Shown: piece after piece, positions 34,074 to 42,969 of the stretch
Numbering within the stretch: the first letter of the stretch is position 1
Layout: every line of letters begins with the position of its first letter
NCBI GenBank assembly: GCA_030696305.1
Contig: JAUYSP010000008.1
Coordinates: 1-51,813 of the forward strand
From: Legionellaceae bacterium
GTDB lineage: Bacteria > Pseudomonadota > Gammaproteobacteria > Legionellales > Legionellaceae
DNA length: 51,813 nucleotides
Direction of reading: 5' to 3'
Program-made: the position numbers and the translations under genes
Notes under the pieces: generated by a model
Databases searched by the model: none
Told to the model about the DNA's origin: nothing
Seen by the model: the letters and a program-made list of their open reading frames with translations, nothing else

Positions 34074-34391
34074 GAGATACTTCCTCGAATTTCAACGGCA
34101 ACTTCTCCGTTATGAGCTATTCTCTGTTGTTTTTTTTCACTAGAATCAGCCGATAAAGAAGCTAGTAATGATTTTTTCATGCATTATTTGGGGTCAATTT
34201 TATTGTACCAAGATCATAAAACTCCAGCCACAAGTTTGTTTACATGCATAGATAAATCGATCATGCTGCAGCCCTGTATTTTACTGAATGAGTAGGTGCA
34301 AACGCCCTAATGTTCGATGATTGAGATGGAGAGTCCATCTATGGAAGAATGGGTTTTAAGTAATCGATTATATAGGCTTATTGGAGTATAC
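34074..34391. other. Gene-free stretch
   Basis: This 318-bp AT-rich interval lies between two minus-strand genes. It has only short frames, one of which (from about 34340) runs antisense into the next gene. A small GATGGA/TCCATC inverted repeat near 34325 is too short to interpret. It probably holds the promoter of the GNAT gene. Confidence 0.5.
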
Positions 34392-34727
34392 TTAAGGCCT
34401 CATAGATTTCCCAGCATAACATGCTTTGCCAGTAATAAAGCCAACTCCTAAAATACTCATCACTAACCCAGCAATCGCTGGCACAGCAGCACCACCTGAA
34501 GTAAAAACAAGTGCCAGACCAATAATGAGTACTGATATCCCAACTAGCCCCAACAAATTCTCAGGATTTTCTTGGACAAATGACTTGGTTTTCTTAAACA
34601 TCGGTTGATTATTAAAAAAGGTATTTCTGTTCAGATCTCTACGGCCCGCGACTTGGACTTTTGAGGATTCCTTATCAACAAACCCTATATTTGAACAATG
34701 GTCTTCAGTGGTTTTTTTTCTAGGCAC
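34392..34727 (-). CDS. Small two-helix membrane protein of unknown function
   Basis: The 111-residue protein starts at a GTG (34727). It has a charged N-terminal half (MPRKKTTEDHCSNIGFVDKE) and two hydrophobic helices at about 58-74 (LLGLVGISVLIIGLALVF) and 80-97 (AVPAIAGLVMSILGVGFI) separated by a GG turn, then a short basic tail. No family is recognised. The cytosolic-head-plus-membrane-hairpin layout is seen in small effectors and in inner-membrane proteins alike. Confidence 0.6.
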   Translation of the reverse strand: MPRKKTTEDHCSNIGFVDKESSKVQVAGRRDLNRNTFFNNQPMFKKTKSFVQENPENLLGLVGISVLIIGLALVFTSGGAAVPAIAGLVMSILGVGFITGKACYAGKSMRP

Positions 34728-34819
34728 AATACACCTTTAATACACACTATAAACGATGATGAGCATGCTATCATTAAATCAAAAAAATATCAATATGAAT
34801 TTATTTTCATCATAAGATA

Positions 34820-35038
34820 CTATCGATCTAAGTTCTCCCAATCAAATTCACCATCCAATTCACCTTCATAATCTTCTAGCTCTTGTTTCAAGCGTCTGCG
34901 TTCCAAACGATCTTCTAATTTACGACGCACATCACTCTTATGCTCTGAAGCTATATTATTGAGATCATATTCTTCATCATCCAAATTGTAATCGACACTT
35001 GAATTATTATTATCATCATAATCAATGTTCAAACTCAT
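34820..35038 (-). CDS. Small acidic protein resembling the PA3496 family
   Basis: The 72-residue protein has an Asp/Asn-rich N-terminus (MSLNIDYDDNNNSSVDYNLD) and a C-terminal helix SDVRRKLEDRLERRRLKQEL followed by an acidic end. That arrangement (R-R-x-L/I-E-D-x-x-E-x-R-R-L-x-x-E-L, then acidic) matches my recollection of the PA3496-type small proteins of gammaproteobacteria. The ATG at 35038 has AGGAG six bases upstream; another ATG at 35044 is too close to it. The function is unknown. Confidence 0.65.
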   Translation of the reverse strand: MSLNIDYDDNNNSSVDYNLDDEEYDLNNIASEHKSDVRRKLEDRLERRRLKQELEDYEGELDGEFDWENLDR

Positions 35039-35197
35039 CACCATCTCCTATGTATCATAAATTTATTCAATTTGTATGTACTTATATACAGTATAGATGC
35101 TATTTTTAAAGAACGAAGAAATTTATAAAAATAAGTTTTTTTAATAATTGCTGCATCGATGAAACAATTTAATGTCATTAACATTGGAGGTTGATCT

Positions 35198-36739
35198 ATG
35201 CTCAAAACTAATATGACGCAGGTAGGACTTGAGAGGACTTTGATTGACTGCGAATGGCAGACTGTAAAAGAGACCCCTTATCAACGCACATGCATATCGA
35301 AGAATAAGATCTCTGTCGGAGATTACAATGGGCATTTAATAGCCCAACACCCCTACCCCCAACACCCATATTTTTTATTAATGCTACAGGAAAGTACGAT
35401 ATTTGCACTATATAACATGTATTATTTTTTTGATGTTTCTAAGAAAACAGTAAGCCCTATGTTAACATTGAGAAATAAATCGCACGAAATCATTGATCTT
35501 GAAACAACTGAGATTTTTGTACATTATAATAATCAAATTTTTTATCTTAATCTTGATCTACTAACACCCCAGTTTTTTTTATTTTTAAGTAGCGAACAGC
35601 ATGTTTTAGAGTTTATTCAACAGCTTCAAAATCGCTGCAATACTAGGCAAAGTGAATCGGATTTTTTTATTAAATTAACTGTATCAGATATCAATCATAT
35701 TTATGAATTAAGTAACTGCCAACTCAATGGGTTAAAAACAGAACCATACCTTGAATATCACGAATCACTTCGTTTATTTAAAAAATTTAATGGTACGCAA
35801 TATCCGATCTATGATTTCCAAACATATTCTATTATCCCTATTTGGGAGGGTGAATGGGCTCAAGATGAAGCCATATCAGAAAATGTTCTGGAAACGTATC
35901 AACAAAAAGATCGTTATCTTATAGATGATTGCAGTGATTATAATTTTGTAATGATTGACAATCAAGCCGTTTGCATAAACTATTGCACTACTTACTCGAG
36001 AAAAAAATCAGGCAATCTTGACCCGTTATCTTACCAAAATTTCGAAAAGATGATGCATCTTCATCTCGAGCAAACTGACTCTAAAATTAAAACATTATCT
36101 ACAATTTATACAATAAGATACATAGAGCATAATATTAAATATGATGAAATTCAAAACAGCCACTTAGATAGAAACATTATCGAAATTCTACATTTTTTTA
36201 GAAAAAATCAATTATCGTTGACTTTATATGACTTGAATATTTTGGCAATTATCCAAGATTACGTCGCCGACGGCAACATTGAATTTGATGAAAATACACA
36301 TCCATATTTAACCATTCTTCTTAATGCGATCGACAAGAATAACCTATTTTTTCTAGAAGGTTTATTAAGCGTTTTCATTAACGGACTTCCAGCGGAAATC
36401 TATTCAAAATTGATAAATACACAAATCAAAGCATCTCAATCAAACATCCTTTATCCCTTGCTTATGTATGTAGCCTTAAGTAATACAGAGCATACAGCCC
36501 CCACTGTCGAGATACTCGTCAAATATGGCGCTAATAATTTCCCTGAGTCTAAGGATGCGAAAATATCCTTTCGAAACCGACATCAGCTATACCCATCCAA
36601 GCTGCCTGGAATATCCTTTTTTCCACCTAATGATAATATTTTTGAACAATATCATCAAGTAAAACACCAACCCATCAAAATAAAAATACAAGAAGAAACC
36701 GCAAAAAATGAGAAAAATAGTCACTCGAGAGTCTGTTGA
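35198..36739 (+). CDS. Unknown 513-residue protein with ankyrin-like C-terminal helices
   Basis: A strong RBS (GGAGG, 7 nt spacing) precedes the ATG. The protein is soluble, rich in aromatic residues and Asn, and lacks a signal peptide. Residues 1-240 look beta-rich (HPYFLLMLQESTIFALYNMY). Residues about 330-470 are helical, with ankyrin-like pieces such as PLLMYVALSNTEHTAPTVEI followed by LVKYGANNF. No enzymatic motif is recognised. Its size, low-GC coding and eukaryote-like helical repeats make it a candidate effector, by inference only. It ends about 110 bp before rlmJ. Confidence 0.7.
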   Translation: MLKTNMTQVGLERTLIDCEWQTVKETPYQRTCISKNKISVGDYNGHLIAQHPYPQHPYFLLMLQESTIFALYNMYYFFDVSKKTVSPMLTLRNKSHEIIDLETTEIFVHYNNQIFYLNLDLLTPQFFLFLSSEQHVLEFIQQLQNRCNTRQSESDFFIKLTVSDINHIYELSNCQLNGLKTEPYLEYHESLRLFKKFNGTQYPIYDFQTYSIIPIWEGEWAQDEAISENVLETYQQKDRYLIDDCSDYNFVMIDNQAVCINYCTTYSRKKSGNLDPLSYQNFEKMMHLHLEQTDSKIKTLSTIYTIRYIEHNIKYDEIQNSHLDRNIIEILHFFRKNQLSLTLYDLNILAIIQDYVADGNIEFDENTHPYLTILLNAIDKNNLFFLEGLLSVFINGLPAEIYSKLINTQIKASQSNILYPLLMYVALSNTEHTAPTVEILVKYGANNFPESKDAKISFRNRHQLYPSKLPGISFFPPNDNIFEQYHQVKHQPIKIKIQEETAKNEKNSHSRVC

Positions 36740-36747
36740 AATTTGCG

Positions 36748-36770
36748 TCGCCGTACATAATGTACGGCGA
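36748..36770. other. Perfect 10-bp-stem hairpin between the 513-aa gene and rlmJ
   Basis: TCGCCGTACA, a TAA loop, and TGTACGGCGA form a perfect stem 9 bp after the upstream stop codon. On the plus strand it is followed by GAAAAAAAG rather than a T-run, so it is not a classical intrinsic terminator for the gene before it. It may still stop or stabilise transcripts. Confidence 0.6.
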
Positions 36771-36806
36771 GAAAAAAAGCCTCCTATGATATTGTGCACC
36801 GACCGT

Positions 36807-36815
36807 GTTATAATC
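36807..36815 (+). promoter_or_regulatory. Extended -10 promoter element of rlmJ
   Basis: TGTTATAAT is an extended -10 (TGn plus TATAAT) 33 bp before the rlmJ ATG. No good -35 is seen at the right distance, which is usual for extended -10 promoters. Confidence 0.55.
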
Positions 36816-36847
36816 GCGCTCCTTCATATTCTTAGAAACCATACCTA

Positions 36848-37684
36848 ATGCTCAGCTACCAACATAGCTATCATGCCGGCTGCTTTGCCGACGTCATCAA
36901 ACACTTCGTCCTCACGCGCATACTGGATTACATGGTAAAAAAAGATAAGCCATTATTGTATATGGAAACTCATGCAGGGAGAGGTATCTACGATTTAAAG
37001 GATAAACACGCATTAAAAACGGGTGAAGCTGCTCACGGGATTGAATTATTATGGAATCAAAAACCTTTACCCGAAATTTTTTCTTCTTATATTGAAGCGA
37101 TTCAACAGGTCAATCACTCCCCTAATTTGCGTTATTATCCTGGCTCACCAAATTTTGCTATTCAAATGTTACGTTCTATTGATCGGCTTGTTTTGTGCGA
37201 ACGTCATCCTAAAGAGTTTGAACATCTCACTCAACTATCACACCAAGGTAAGCGAGTGCTTTGTCAGCATACAGACGGCATAAAACAACTCGATGCGCAA
37301 TTACCCCCACCTGAGCGGCGTGGCTTAATATTTATTGATCCATCTTACGAATTAAAAACAGAATACCGGACCATACCAGACGCCATCAACTCCGCACATA
37401 AGCGTTTCTCAACGGGTGTTTATTGTTTGTGGTATCCCTTAATTGATAAAAAACTTCACGAGCAACTTATCAGAAGACTTGCAACCATTGATGCAACTAA
37501 TTATTTACGAATAGAATTTAATCTCAATTCCCGTGAGTCATCAGGCATGGCAGGCTGTGGATTATGGATTATCAATCCACCTTATACACTAACGAATGAA
37601 TTGAAAGTAGCAAGTCAGTTTTTTAAAACAGTATTTAATCCTGGATTTTCAAGTTATTTGTTAGAAACGTCAGTTAAAAAATAA
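36848..37684 (+). CDS. rlmJ: 23S rRNA (adenine(2030)-N6)-methyltransferase
   Basis: RlmJ methylates A2030 of 23S rRNA. The family N-terminus MLSYQHSYHAGCFADVIKHF, the SAM-site region YMETHAGRGIYDL, YYPGSPNFAIQML, and the catalytic (D/N)PP(Y/F)-like FIDPSYELKTEY are all present, ending in MAGCGLWIINPPY. The 278-residue length is normal. An extended -10 promoter lies upstream. Confidence 0.95.
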   Translation: MLSYQHSYHAGCFADVIKHFVLTRILDYMVKKDKPLLYMETHAGRGIYDLKDKHALKTGEAAHGIELLWNQKPLPEIFSSYIEAIQQVNHSPNLRYYPGSPNFAIQMLRSIDRLVLCERHPKEFEHLTQLSHQGKRVLCQHTDGIKQLDAQLPPPERRGLIFIDPSYELKTEYRTIPDAINSAHKRFSTGVYCLWYPLIDKKLHEQLIRRLATIDATNYLRIEFNLNSRESSGMAGCGLWIINPPYTLTNELKVASQFFKTVFNPGFSSYLLETSVKK

Positions 37685-37711
37685 CAATCCATTTTAGATC
37701 GAGCACGGGTC

Positions 37712-38602
37712 CTAAGTAACCACTAATTCAGCAGGTACCTTACCTGCTTTTCTATTCATCAAAACAGTTAAGACGCACCCTAAAACCACCAAAACTATCC
37801 CTATTTCGGCTTGAGTATCGGGTAATTCACGCCAAACTACCCATCCGATTAACCCAGAATACAGAATACTTGTATAACACAACGGAGCTAATGTCGTAGG
37901 ATGAGCAAAATTACACGCATAAGAAAAGATAGTTTGCCCTATGTAGGTCGTAATTCCTACACAACATAATAATAAAAAATCACTTAAGTTAAGAGGTGTC
38001 CAGTATTTGATTGCAAAAAAACTACTAACGATCATCACCACAAAAAAATTATAAAACATAACACGTGAACGAGGTTCGGTTGATAGCTTGCGCACAGCAA
38101 CCACAGAGATTGCTTGAAAAATCCCGCATAAAATACCGACAAGAGAAACAACATTCAACATAGATTGATTCGGTTTCAAAATAAGGATTAGACCTGCAAA
38201 ACCAACTAAAATTCCAATCCACAATGCATTTCGCATACGAACCTTTAACCATATTGACATAATAAATGGAATCCATAGTGATGCCGAATATTGATATAAC
38301 ATCGCTTCTGATATGGGAATAAAACGAATGATATAAAACAACGTCACGTAGCATGCGGCCCCGGAACTGATTCGAATTAAATAATCTAAAGGCTGTAGCG
38401 GTTTAAGAGACTTAATATTATTTTTAAATAAACTGAACACACTCAACAACACACATACCGTGCTTTGAAAAAACATAATGACAGGAATGCTAATATCGTG
38501 AGAAATAGATTTTTCAAATAGACCAATTAGTGAAATAAAAAAGTAACTCAACAAACAAAACGCCATCCCGCGCATGGGATTTGTTTCGGTCTTCACGCCC
38601 AC
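37712..38602 (-). CDS. EamA/DMT-family inner-membrane transporter
   Basis: The 296-residue protein has ten predicted transmembrane helices in two EamA repeats, the pattern of the drug/metabolite transporter superfamily (RhaT/YdcZ-like). The first repeat starts at about 10 (GMAFCLLSYFFISLIGLFEK), the second at about 145 (VSLVGILCGIFQAISVVAVR). A GTG at 38602 is the ORF start; the ATG eight codons later (MRGMAF) is equally plausible. In Legionella-type bacteria such carriers often move amino acids or related metabolites; the substrate here is unknown. Confidence 0.85.
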   Translation of the reverse strand: MGVKTETNPMRGMAFCLLSYFFISLIGLFEKSISHDISIPVIMFFQSTVCVLLSVFSLFKNNIKSLKPLQPLDYLIRISSGAACYVTLFYIIRFIPISEAMLYQYSASLWIPFIMSIWLKVRMRNALWIGILVGFAGLILILKPNQSMLNVVSLVGILCGIFQAISVVAVRKLSTEPRSRVMFYNFFVVMIVSSFFAIKYWTPLNLSDFLLLCCVGITTYIGQTIFSYACNFAHPTTLAPLCYTSILYSGLIGWVVWRELPDTQAEIGIVLVVLGCVLTVLMNRKAGKVPAELVVT

Positions 38603-38669
38603 TACCCTATTAAAGTCTAATTGATTTATATTTTATCATTATTATGAATCAGTATTCAATCATGTTTGA

Positions 38670-39197
38670 CTACATCAAATCTGATAAATCATCAGCATGC
38701 TCTTCCTCATCTTTTAATATTTCTTCAAGCATACGGCGCGTTGTTGGATCTGCTTGACCAAACCAATCGATTAATTTGCGATAGACCATAATTGCGATTC
38801 GTTCAGCAATCAAATTACCTTCGATCAAATCAAGTAACTCAGATCCTGTATGGTAATCAGTAGCTGTGCGTTGAGCAATAGTCGCTGGATTAAAATCGGG
38901 GTTGCCTCCCAATTGATTAATGCGCTCGGCAATCATCATCATATGACGCTCTTCATCCATTGCATGCTCAGCAAATTCAGCTGCAACTTGTGGCCGCTCA
39001 ATACCTTTAGCAATAATTTGGTTATGGCGATAACGTAACACGCACATAATTTCCGTTGCTAACGCTTCATTTAAATGATAACAGGCTTCTTCTATGTTTA
39101 GCGGATAATCTTTGGTTACAGAACCATCTCTAATCGACTGTTTAGCTTGCGTTTTTATTTCTTCAATATTAAATAACGTATTATTTGGCTTTGTCAT
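38670..39197 (-). CDS. Bacterioferritin/ferritin-like diiron protein
   Basis: The 175-residue four-helix protein shows ferritin-like metal-ligand spacing: LNEALATEIMCVLRYRHNQ, AEHAMDEERHMMMIAERINQ (E-x-x-H), LIEGNLIAERIAIMVYRKL and LEEILKDEEEHADDLSDLM (E-x-x-H). It probably stores iron or protects against oxidants. TTAAGGAG lies about 6 nt before the ATG. It diverges from mltD. Confidence 0.88.
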   Translation of the reverse strand: MTKPNNTLFNIEEIKTQAKQSIRDGSVTKDYPLNIEEACYHLNEALATEIMCVLRYRHNQIIAKGIERPQVAAEFAEHAMDEERHMMMIAERINQLGGNPDFNPATIAQRTATDYHTGSELLDLIEGNLIAERIAIMVYRKLIDWFGQADPTTRRMLEEILKDEEEHADDLSDLM

Positions 39198-39350
39198 GAG
39201 TTTCTCCTTAAACCTGCATGTTATTTGTAATTATAGTCCAATTTTTGAAATTCGAGTAACAAGTTAAGGAGGTAGAAATAACGCATGGGTTTATTCCAAC
39301 TCGTTTTTTTAGTACAATAAATGCCATTTGCTTTAAACTAGGTTTTTGTA

Positions 39351-40778
39351 TTGACGTTTAAACCACGAATTTTATTATATTTTATCTGCGTGTTATCTTA
39401 TTTTTTCTCCCTTACCTCGGTGTATGCTTATACAACACCTAACGTCTGGGATGTACTACGACGCCAATTTGCATTGAATCATGAAGTTACGCAACCGGAA
39501 GTACAAAATCAATTACGCTGGCTGATCGCTCATCCCAGTTATTTAAACAAATTAACTCAATCTGAGCCGTATATTTACCATATTTTGACTGAAATTCGAA
39601 AAAAAAACTTGCCAGGAGAAATTGCTTTAATCCCGATGATAGAAAGCGCTTATGATCCATTCGCTTATTCAGGAGCGGGAGCGGCAGGTTTATGGCAATT
39701 TATGCCCGGAACAGGAACCAACTTAGGATTAAAACAAGATTGGTGGTTTGATGCACGACGCAGTATTGGGCCTTCTACAACAGCAGCATTAAGTTACTTA
39801 TCTTATTTACATAATTTTTTTAATGGTAATTGGATTCTCGCATTTGCAGCCTATGATTCTGGCGAAGGCACCATGGCCCGTATTATTAAAAATAGCGGTC
39901 AACCAGTAAATCGCGTTCATTTTTGGTCACTACCCGTACCCAACGAAACAAAAGCGTATATTCCTCGCTTACTTGCGTTGGCTGAAATTATCCAAAACCC
40001 GCAACGTTATCACGTTGTACTACCCGATATTCCTCATGAACCCTATTTTGAAGAAGTGAGTATCAATAGTGCTATCGATTTAGATCACGCAGCTAAATTA
40101 GCCGGTATCTCCTATCACGAAATGATTAAATTAAATCCCGGTTTTAATCGTTGGGCAACAACACCTTATCGCCCCTACAAACTATTAATTCCTGTAAATA
40201 AAGTAGAAAACTTTAACCGAAATTTAGCCAATCTACCTGAGGATCAACGAGTCAGTTGGACACGTCATCAGGTAAGTGCCGGTGATAATTTGCAAATTAT
40301 CGCCCAAAAATATCACACAACAGTCAATTTAATTAAAGAGCTGAATCAGCTTAAATCAAATTCTGTTCGGAAGGGGCAGTATGTTTTGATCCCTAGCCAT
40401 AATAACGTCACCAGCAAGCAACAAGCAATAGCAACCACTAAACCTAAAGTCATCCACTTTGCAGCGCCCAAACAACTTAAAATAATTCATATTGTCAGTC
40501 GAAGCGACTCATTCTCATCCATACAAAGAAAATACGCTATCAGTGCTAACCAACTTAGACAATGGAACAAAGTTACACTTAGAACTAAATTAAGACCAGG
40601 ACAATCCTTGATTATTTGGCGACAGGTGAAACAACCTGTGCACTATCTTGTTAAATCGGGCGATAACTTAAGTTCGATAGCACGACAAAATCATACATCC
40701 ATTCAAAATATTCTTCGTTTAAACCCAGCTATAGCAAAGAATAAATTGAAACTGGGTCAAACGATTTGGCTGGGGTAA
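39351..40778 (+). CDS. mltD: Membrane-bound lytic murein transglycosylase D with LysM repeats
   Basis: MltD cleaves peptidoglycan with 1,6-anhydro-product formation. A signal peptide (ILLYFICVLSYFFSLTSVYA) is followed by the SLT domain with catalytic Glu at about 98 (IPMIESAYDPFAYS) and GAGAAGLWQFMPGTG, FAAYDSGEG and NETKAYIPRLLAL. Three LysM peptidoglycan-binding modules follow at about 306-350, 380-424 and 430-474 (YLVKSGDNLSSIARQNHTSI). No lipobox Cys is seen, unlike E. coli MltD. The start is a TTG at 39351; no ATG is available before the signal peptide. Confidence 0.93.
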   Translation: MTFKPRILLYFICVLSYFFSLTSVYAYTTPNVWDVLRRQFALNHEVTQPEVQNQLRWLIAHPSYLNKLTQSEPYIYHILTEIRKKNLPGEIALIPMIESAYDPFAYSGAGAAGLWQFMPGTGTNLGLKQDWWFDARRSIGPSTTAALSYLSYLHNFFNGNWILAFAAYDSGEGTMARIIKNSGQPVNRVHFWSLPVPNETKAYIPRLLALAEIIQNPQRYHVVLPDIPHEPYFEEVSINSAIDLDHAAKLAGISYHEMIKLNPGFNRWATTPYRPYKLLIPVNKVENFNRNLANLPEDQRVSWTRHQVSAGDNLQIIAQKYHTTVNLIKELNQLKSNSVRKGQYVLIPSHNNVTSKQQAIATTKPKVIHFAAPKQLKIIHIVSRSDSFSSIQRKYAISANQLRQWNKVTLRTKLRPGQSLIIWRQVKQPVHYLVKSGDNLSSIARQNHTSIQNILRLNPAIAKNKLKLGQTIWLG

Positions 40779-40934
40779 TCGAATGATACATCAAGGATGT
40801 TGTATATGAATTAGATATCTGAGGATCGACTAACTCTTTCTAGAATGCTTTCAATTCTGATCACGTTGCTCCTCTGTACAATAGCTCTCTGTATAGGTCA
40901 AACAAATCTTCGTCATGTACAACAGAAAAAATCG

Positions 40935-41162
40935 TTAATCAATTATTATATATCGACGAGTAGATTTTAAGGTTATATTTTCCCAAACTCTTTCATGTAG
41001 ATAAAAAAATAATATCTTTGAAATAAATTCTAATAAACCGATATAAACGGCCAGGTTTAGTTTATGGGTAATTATAAAACTGATAACTACGGTCATGAAC
41101 ATTCCGATAATTCGCCAACTCAAGGCTTTGGCCAAACTATATAGATGGGAGTTTTTCATCAA
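40935..41162 (-). CDS. DUF2061 family small membrane protein
   Basis: The 75-residue protein reads SLAKALSWRIIGMFMTVVIS, then GLLEFISKILFFYLHERVWE, the two-helix DUF2061 signature (SxxKAxSWRxxG...FLHERxW). Its start codon lies inside the 3' end of the ATP sulfurylase/APS kinase gene (26-bp overlap), so translation is coupled. DUF2061 is commonly found fused to or beside APS kinase, and a link to sulfate activation is widely assumed but not proven. Confidence 0.9.
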   Translation of the reverse strand: MMKNSHLYSLAKALSWRIIGMFMTVVISFIITHKLNLAVYIGLLEFISKILFFYLHERVWENITLKSTRRYIIID

Positions 41163-42804
41163 TTTTTTCCATTTGTTTTAGATAATCCATATTGTATAAA
41201 AATGTCACAATCTTTTGTACAGATTCATTGATTGATAAATCAGTCGTATCAAGAATGATATCCGCTGACTCTGGCGGTTCATAGATATCGTCGATACCCG
41301 TCATTTTTTTTAATTGTCCTAAACGGGCTTTATTATACAACCCCTTTGGATCGCGATCTTGACAGACCGATAATGGCGTTGAATTATAAAGTTCAATAAA
41401 TCCACCATGTTGGGAAATAAGCGTTCTGCTTTCTTTTCTCGCATCACGATACGGTGCAATTAATGCACAGATAGCAATGCCACCAGCTTTGGTAATTTCA
41501 GCCGCAATAAAACTAATTAAGCGTATATTTAAATAACGATCTTCTTTGGAAAAACCTAATTTATTCCCCAATAATTCTCGAACCAAATCGCCATCTAAAA
41601 TAGAAACACTACGCTCATCTACTTTGTTTAATTGAGCCTGCAAAGCATATGCAAGGGTTGATTTTCCCGAACCAGAAAGACCCGTGAAAAATAAAGTAAG
41701 TCCTTGTTTATGCCGTGGAGTATAAGAGAATGTTAATTCTTTTATGATTTCTGGGAAAGAAAACCATGCTGGAATGGTTTGATGATTCATTAATTTTTCG
41801 CGCAATGCAGTACCGGAAATGGTCATGATTGTTTCTTCAGGTTTAATATCGTTAATAAAGGCATAACGCTTTCGTTCAGCTACATAGGCCATTTCTTGTA
41901 CTGGAATAATGTCTATGCCAAGTTCACCTTTAAAATTATCTAACCATTCTTGAGCAGCATAAGGTGTATAAAAAGGCGTTTTTTGACTATTTAAACCTGG
42001 ACCTGCATGGTCTCGTCCCACAATAAAATGGGTACACCCATAATTTTTTCGAATTAACGCGTGCCATAATGCTTCCCTAGGACCAGCCATCCGCATGGCT
42101 AGGGGTAGCAGGCTTAATAAAACGCGATCCTTTGGATAATAAGGCAGAATTTTTTGATAGCATCGAACACGTAATGGATAATCAATATCCCCTGGTCGAG
42201 TTACACCTACAACAGGATGTAGCAATAAATTGCCCTCGAGATGTTCAATAGCTTCTAATGTCAGAGCCCAATGCGCTCGATGAATTGGATTTCTGGTTTG
42301 AAACCCTACAATATTTTTCCACCCTAGTGTTTTAAAGTGGTTTTTCAAGATTTGAGGCGTCATCCGCAACGTTGCAAAATCGGCATGGGTCGGCAGCTGA
42401 ATTGTCTCAAGAATTCCGCCAAGATACCAACGCCCCGCCCTATTAAAAAGATAATCTACTCCAGGATGCATTGTATCAATGGTACCAAACAATTGTTCCG
42501 CTTCTAGTATTTTATCAGCTTGCCATATATCTGTAATTTGCAGACGCGCTAGTGCTGTTTGATCGAAGTCTAAGAGAATTATTGTTTCGTCAATGGCGAT
42601 GGTATTAGCAAAGCTTGCTGAGACATCGAGCGTAATTGGCATTGGCCAAAGAGCACCATTTTGCAGACGAGAATCTAACAAAACGCTTTGATAATCTGCT
42701 TGACCAAGAAAACCGGTTAATGGAGAAAATCCACCAGAAAGCAACATTTCCAAATCAAAACGTTGTCTTGAGGTCACAGTCCATGTTTTTTGATTCACAT
42801 CCAT
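41137..42804 (-). CDS. sat-cysC: Bifunctional sulfate adenylyltransferase/adenylylsulfate kinase (PAPS synthase)
   Basis: The 555-residue fusion makes PAPS from sulfate and ATP. Residues 1 to about 365 are a Sat-type ATP sulfurylase with QTRNPIHRAH (169-178) and GRDHAGPG (263-270). Residues about 366-555 are APS kinase with the P-loop GLSGSGKS (375-382), ILDGDLVRELLGNKLGFSKE and the CQDRDPKGLYNKARLG region. No reductive genes (cysH, cysIJ) adjoin it. Instead it is coupled to DUF2061 and divergent from two sulfotransferase genes, so its PAPS is most likely used for sulfation. The gene order and coupling point to one functional module. Confidence 0.95.
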   Translation of the reverse strand: MDVNQKTWTVTSRQRFDLEMLLSGGFSPLTGFLGQADYQSVLLDSRLQNGALWPMPITLDVSASFANTIAIDETIILLDFDQTALARLQITDIWQADKILEAEQLFGTIDTMHPGVDYLFNRAGRWYLGGILETIQLPTHADFATLRMTPQILKNHFKTLGWKNIVGFQTRNPIHRAHWALTLEAIEHLEGNLLLHPVVGVTRPGDIDYPLRVRCYQKILPYYPKDRVLLSLLPLAMRMAGPREALWHALIRKNYGCTHFIVGRDHAGPGLNSQKTPFYTPYAAQEWLDNFKGELGIDIIPVQEMAYVAERKRYAFINDIKPEETIMTISGTALREKLMNHQTIPAWFSFPEIIKELTFSYTPRHKQGLTLFFTGLSGSGKSTLAYALQAQLNKVDERSVSILDGDLVRELLGNKLGFSKEDRYLNIRLISFIAAEITKAGGIAICALIAPYRDARKESRTLISQHGGFIELYNSTPLSVCQDRDPKGLYNKARLGQLKKMTGIDDIYEPPESADIILDTTDLSINESVQKIVTFLYNMDYLKQMEKIDEKLPSI

Positions 42805-42884
42805 GAAATAAATCTCTTAAAATTAAAGCATTATTTCAAATTATGCTATTTTCTACAATTACATATTGGTACAAATAAAGATAC

Positions 42885-42914
42885 TTCAAAATGCAACATG
42901 TTAGATGATATGAT
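42885..42914 (+). promoter_or_regulatory. Candidate promoter of the TPR-sulfotransferase operon
   Basis: TTCAAA (42885-42890) and TATGAT (42909-42914) are separated by 18 bp, 55 bp before the ATG at 42970. The -35 is weak. An AGGA Shine-Dalgarno lies about 9 nt before the start codon. Confidence 0.4.
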
Positions 42915-42969
42915 TTCATTAGAGTAACTGCCATCACAAATCTGCAGATACAATATTAGGAATTAGCCC

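Noticed and set aside
36748-36780. Hairpin followed by an A-run read as an intrinsic terminator
   Set aside because: The homopolymer is A on the plus strand, and on the minus strand the T-run precedes the stem, so the order is wrong for either direction.
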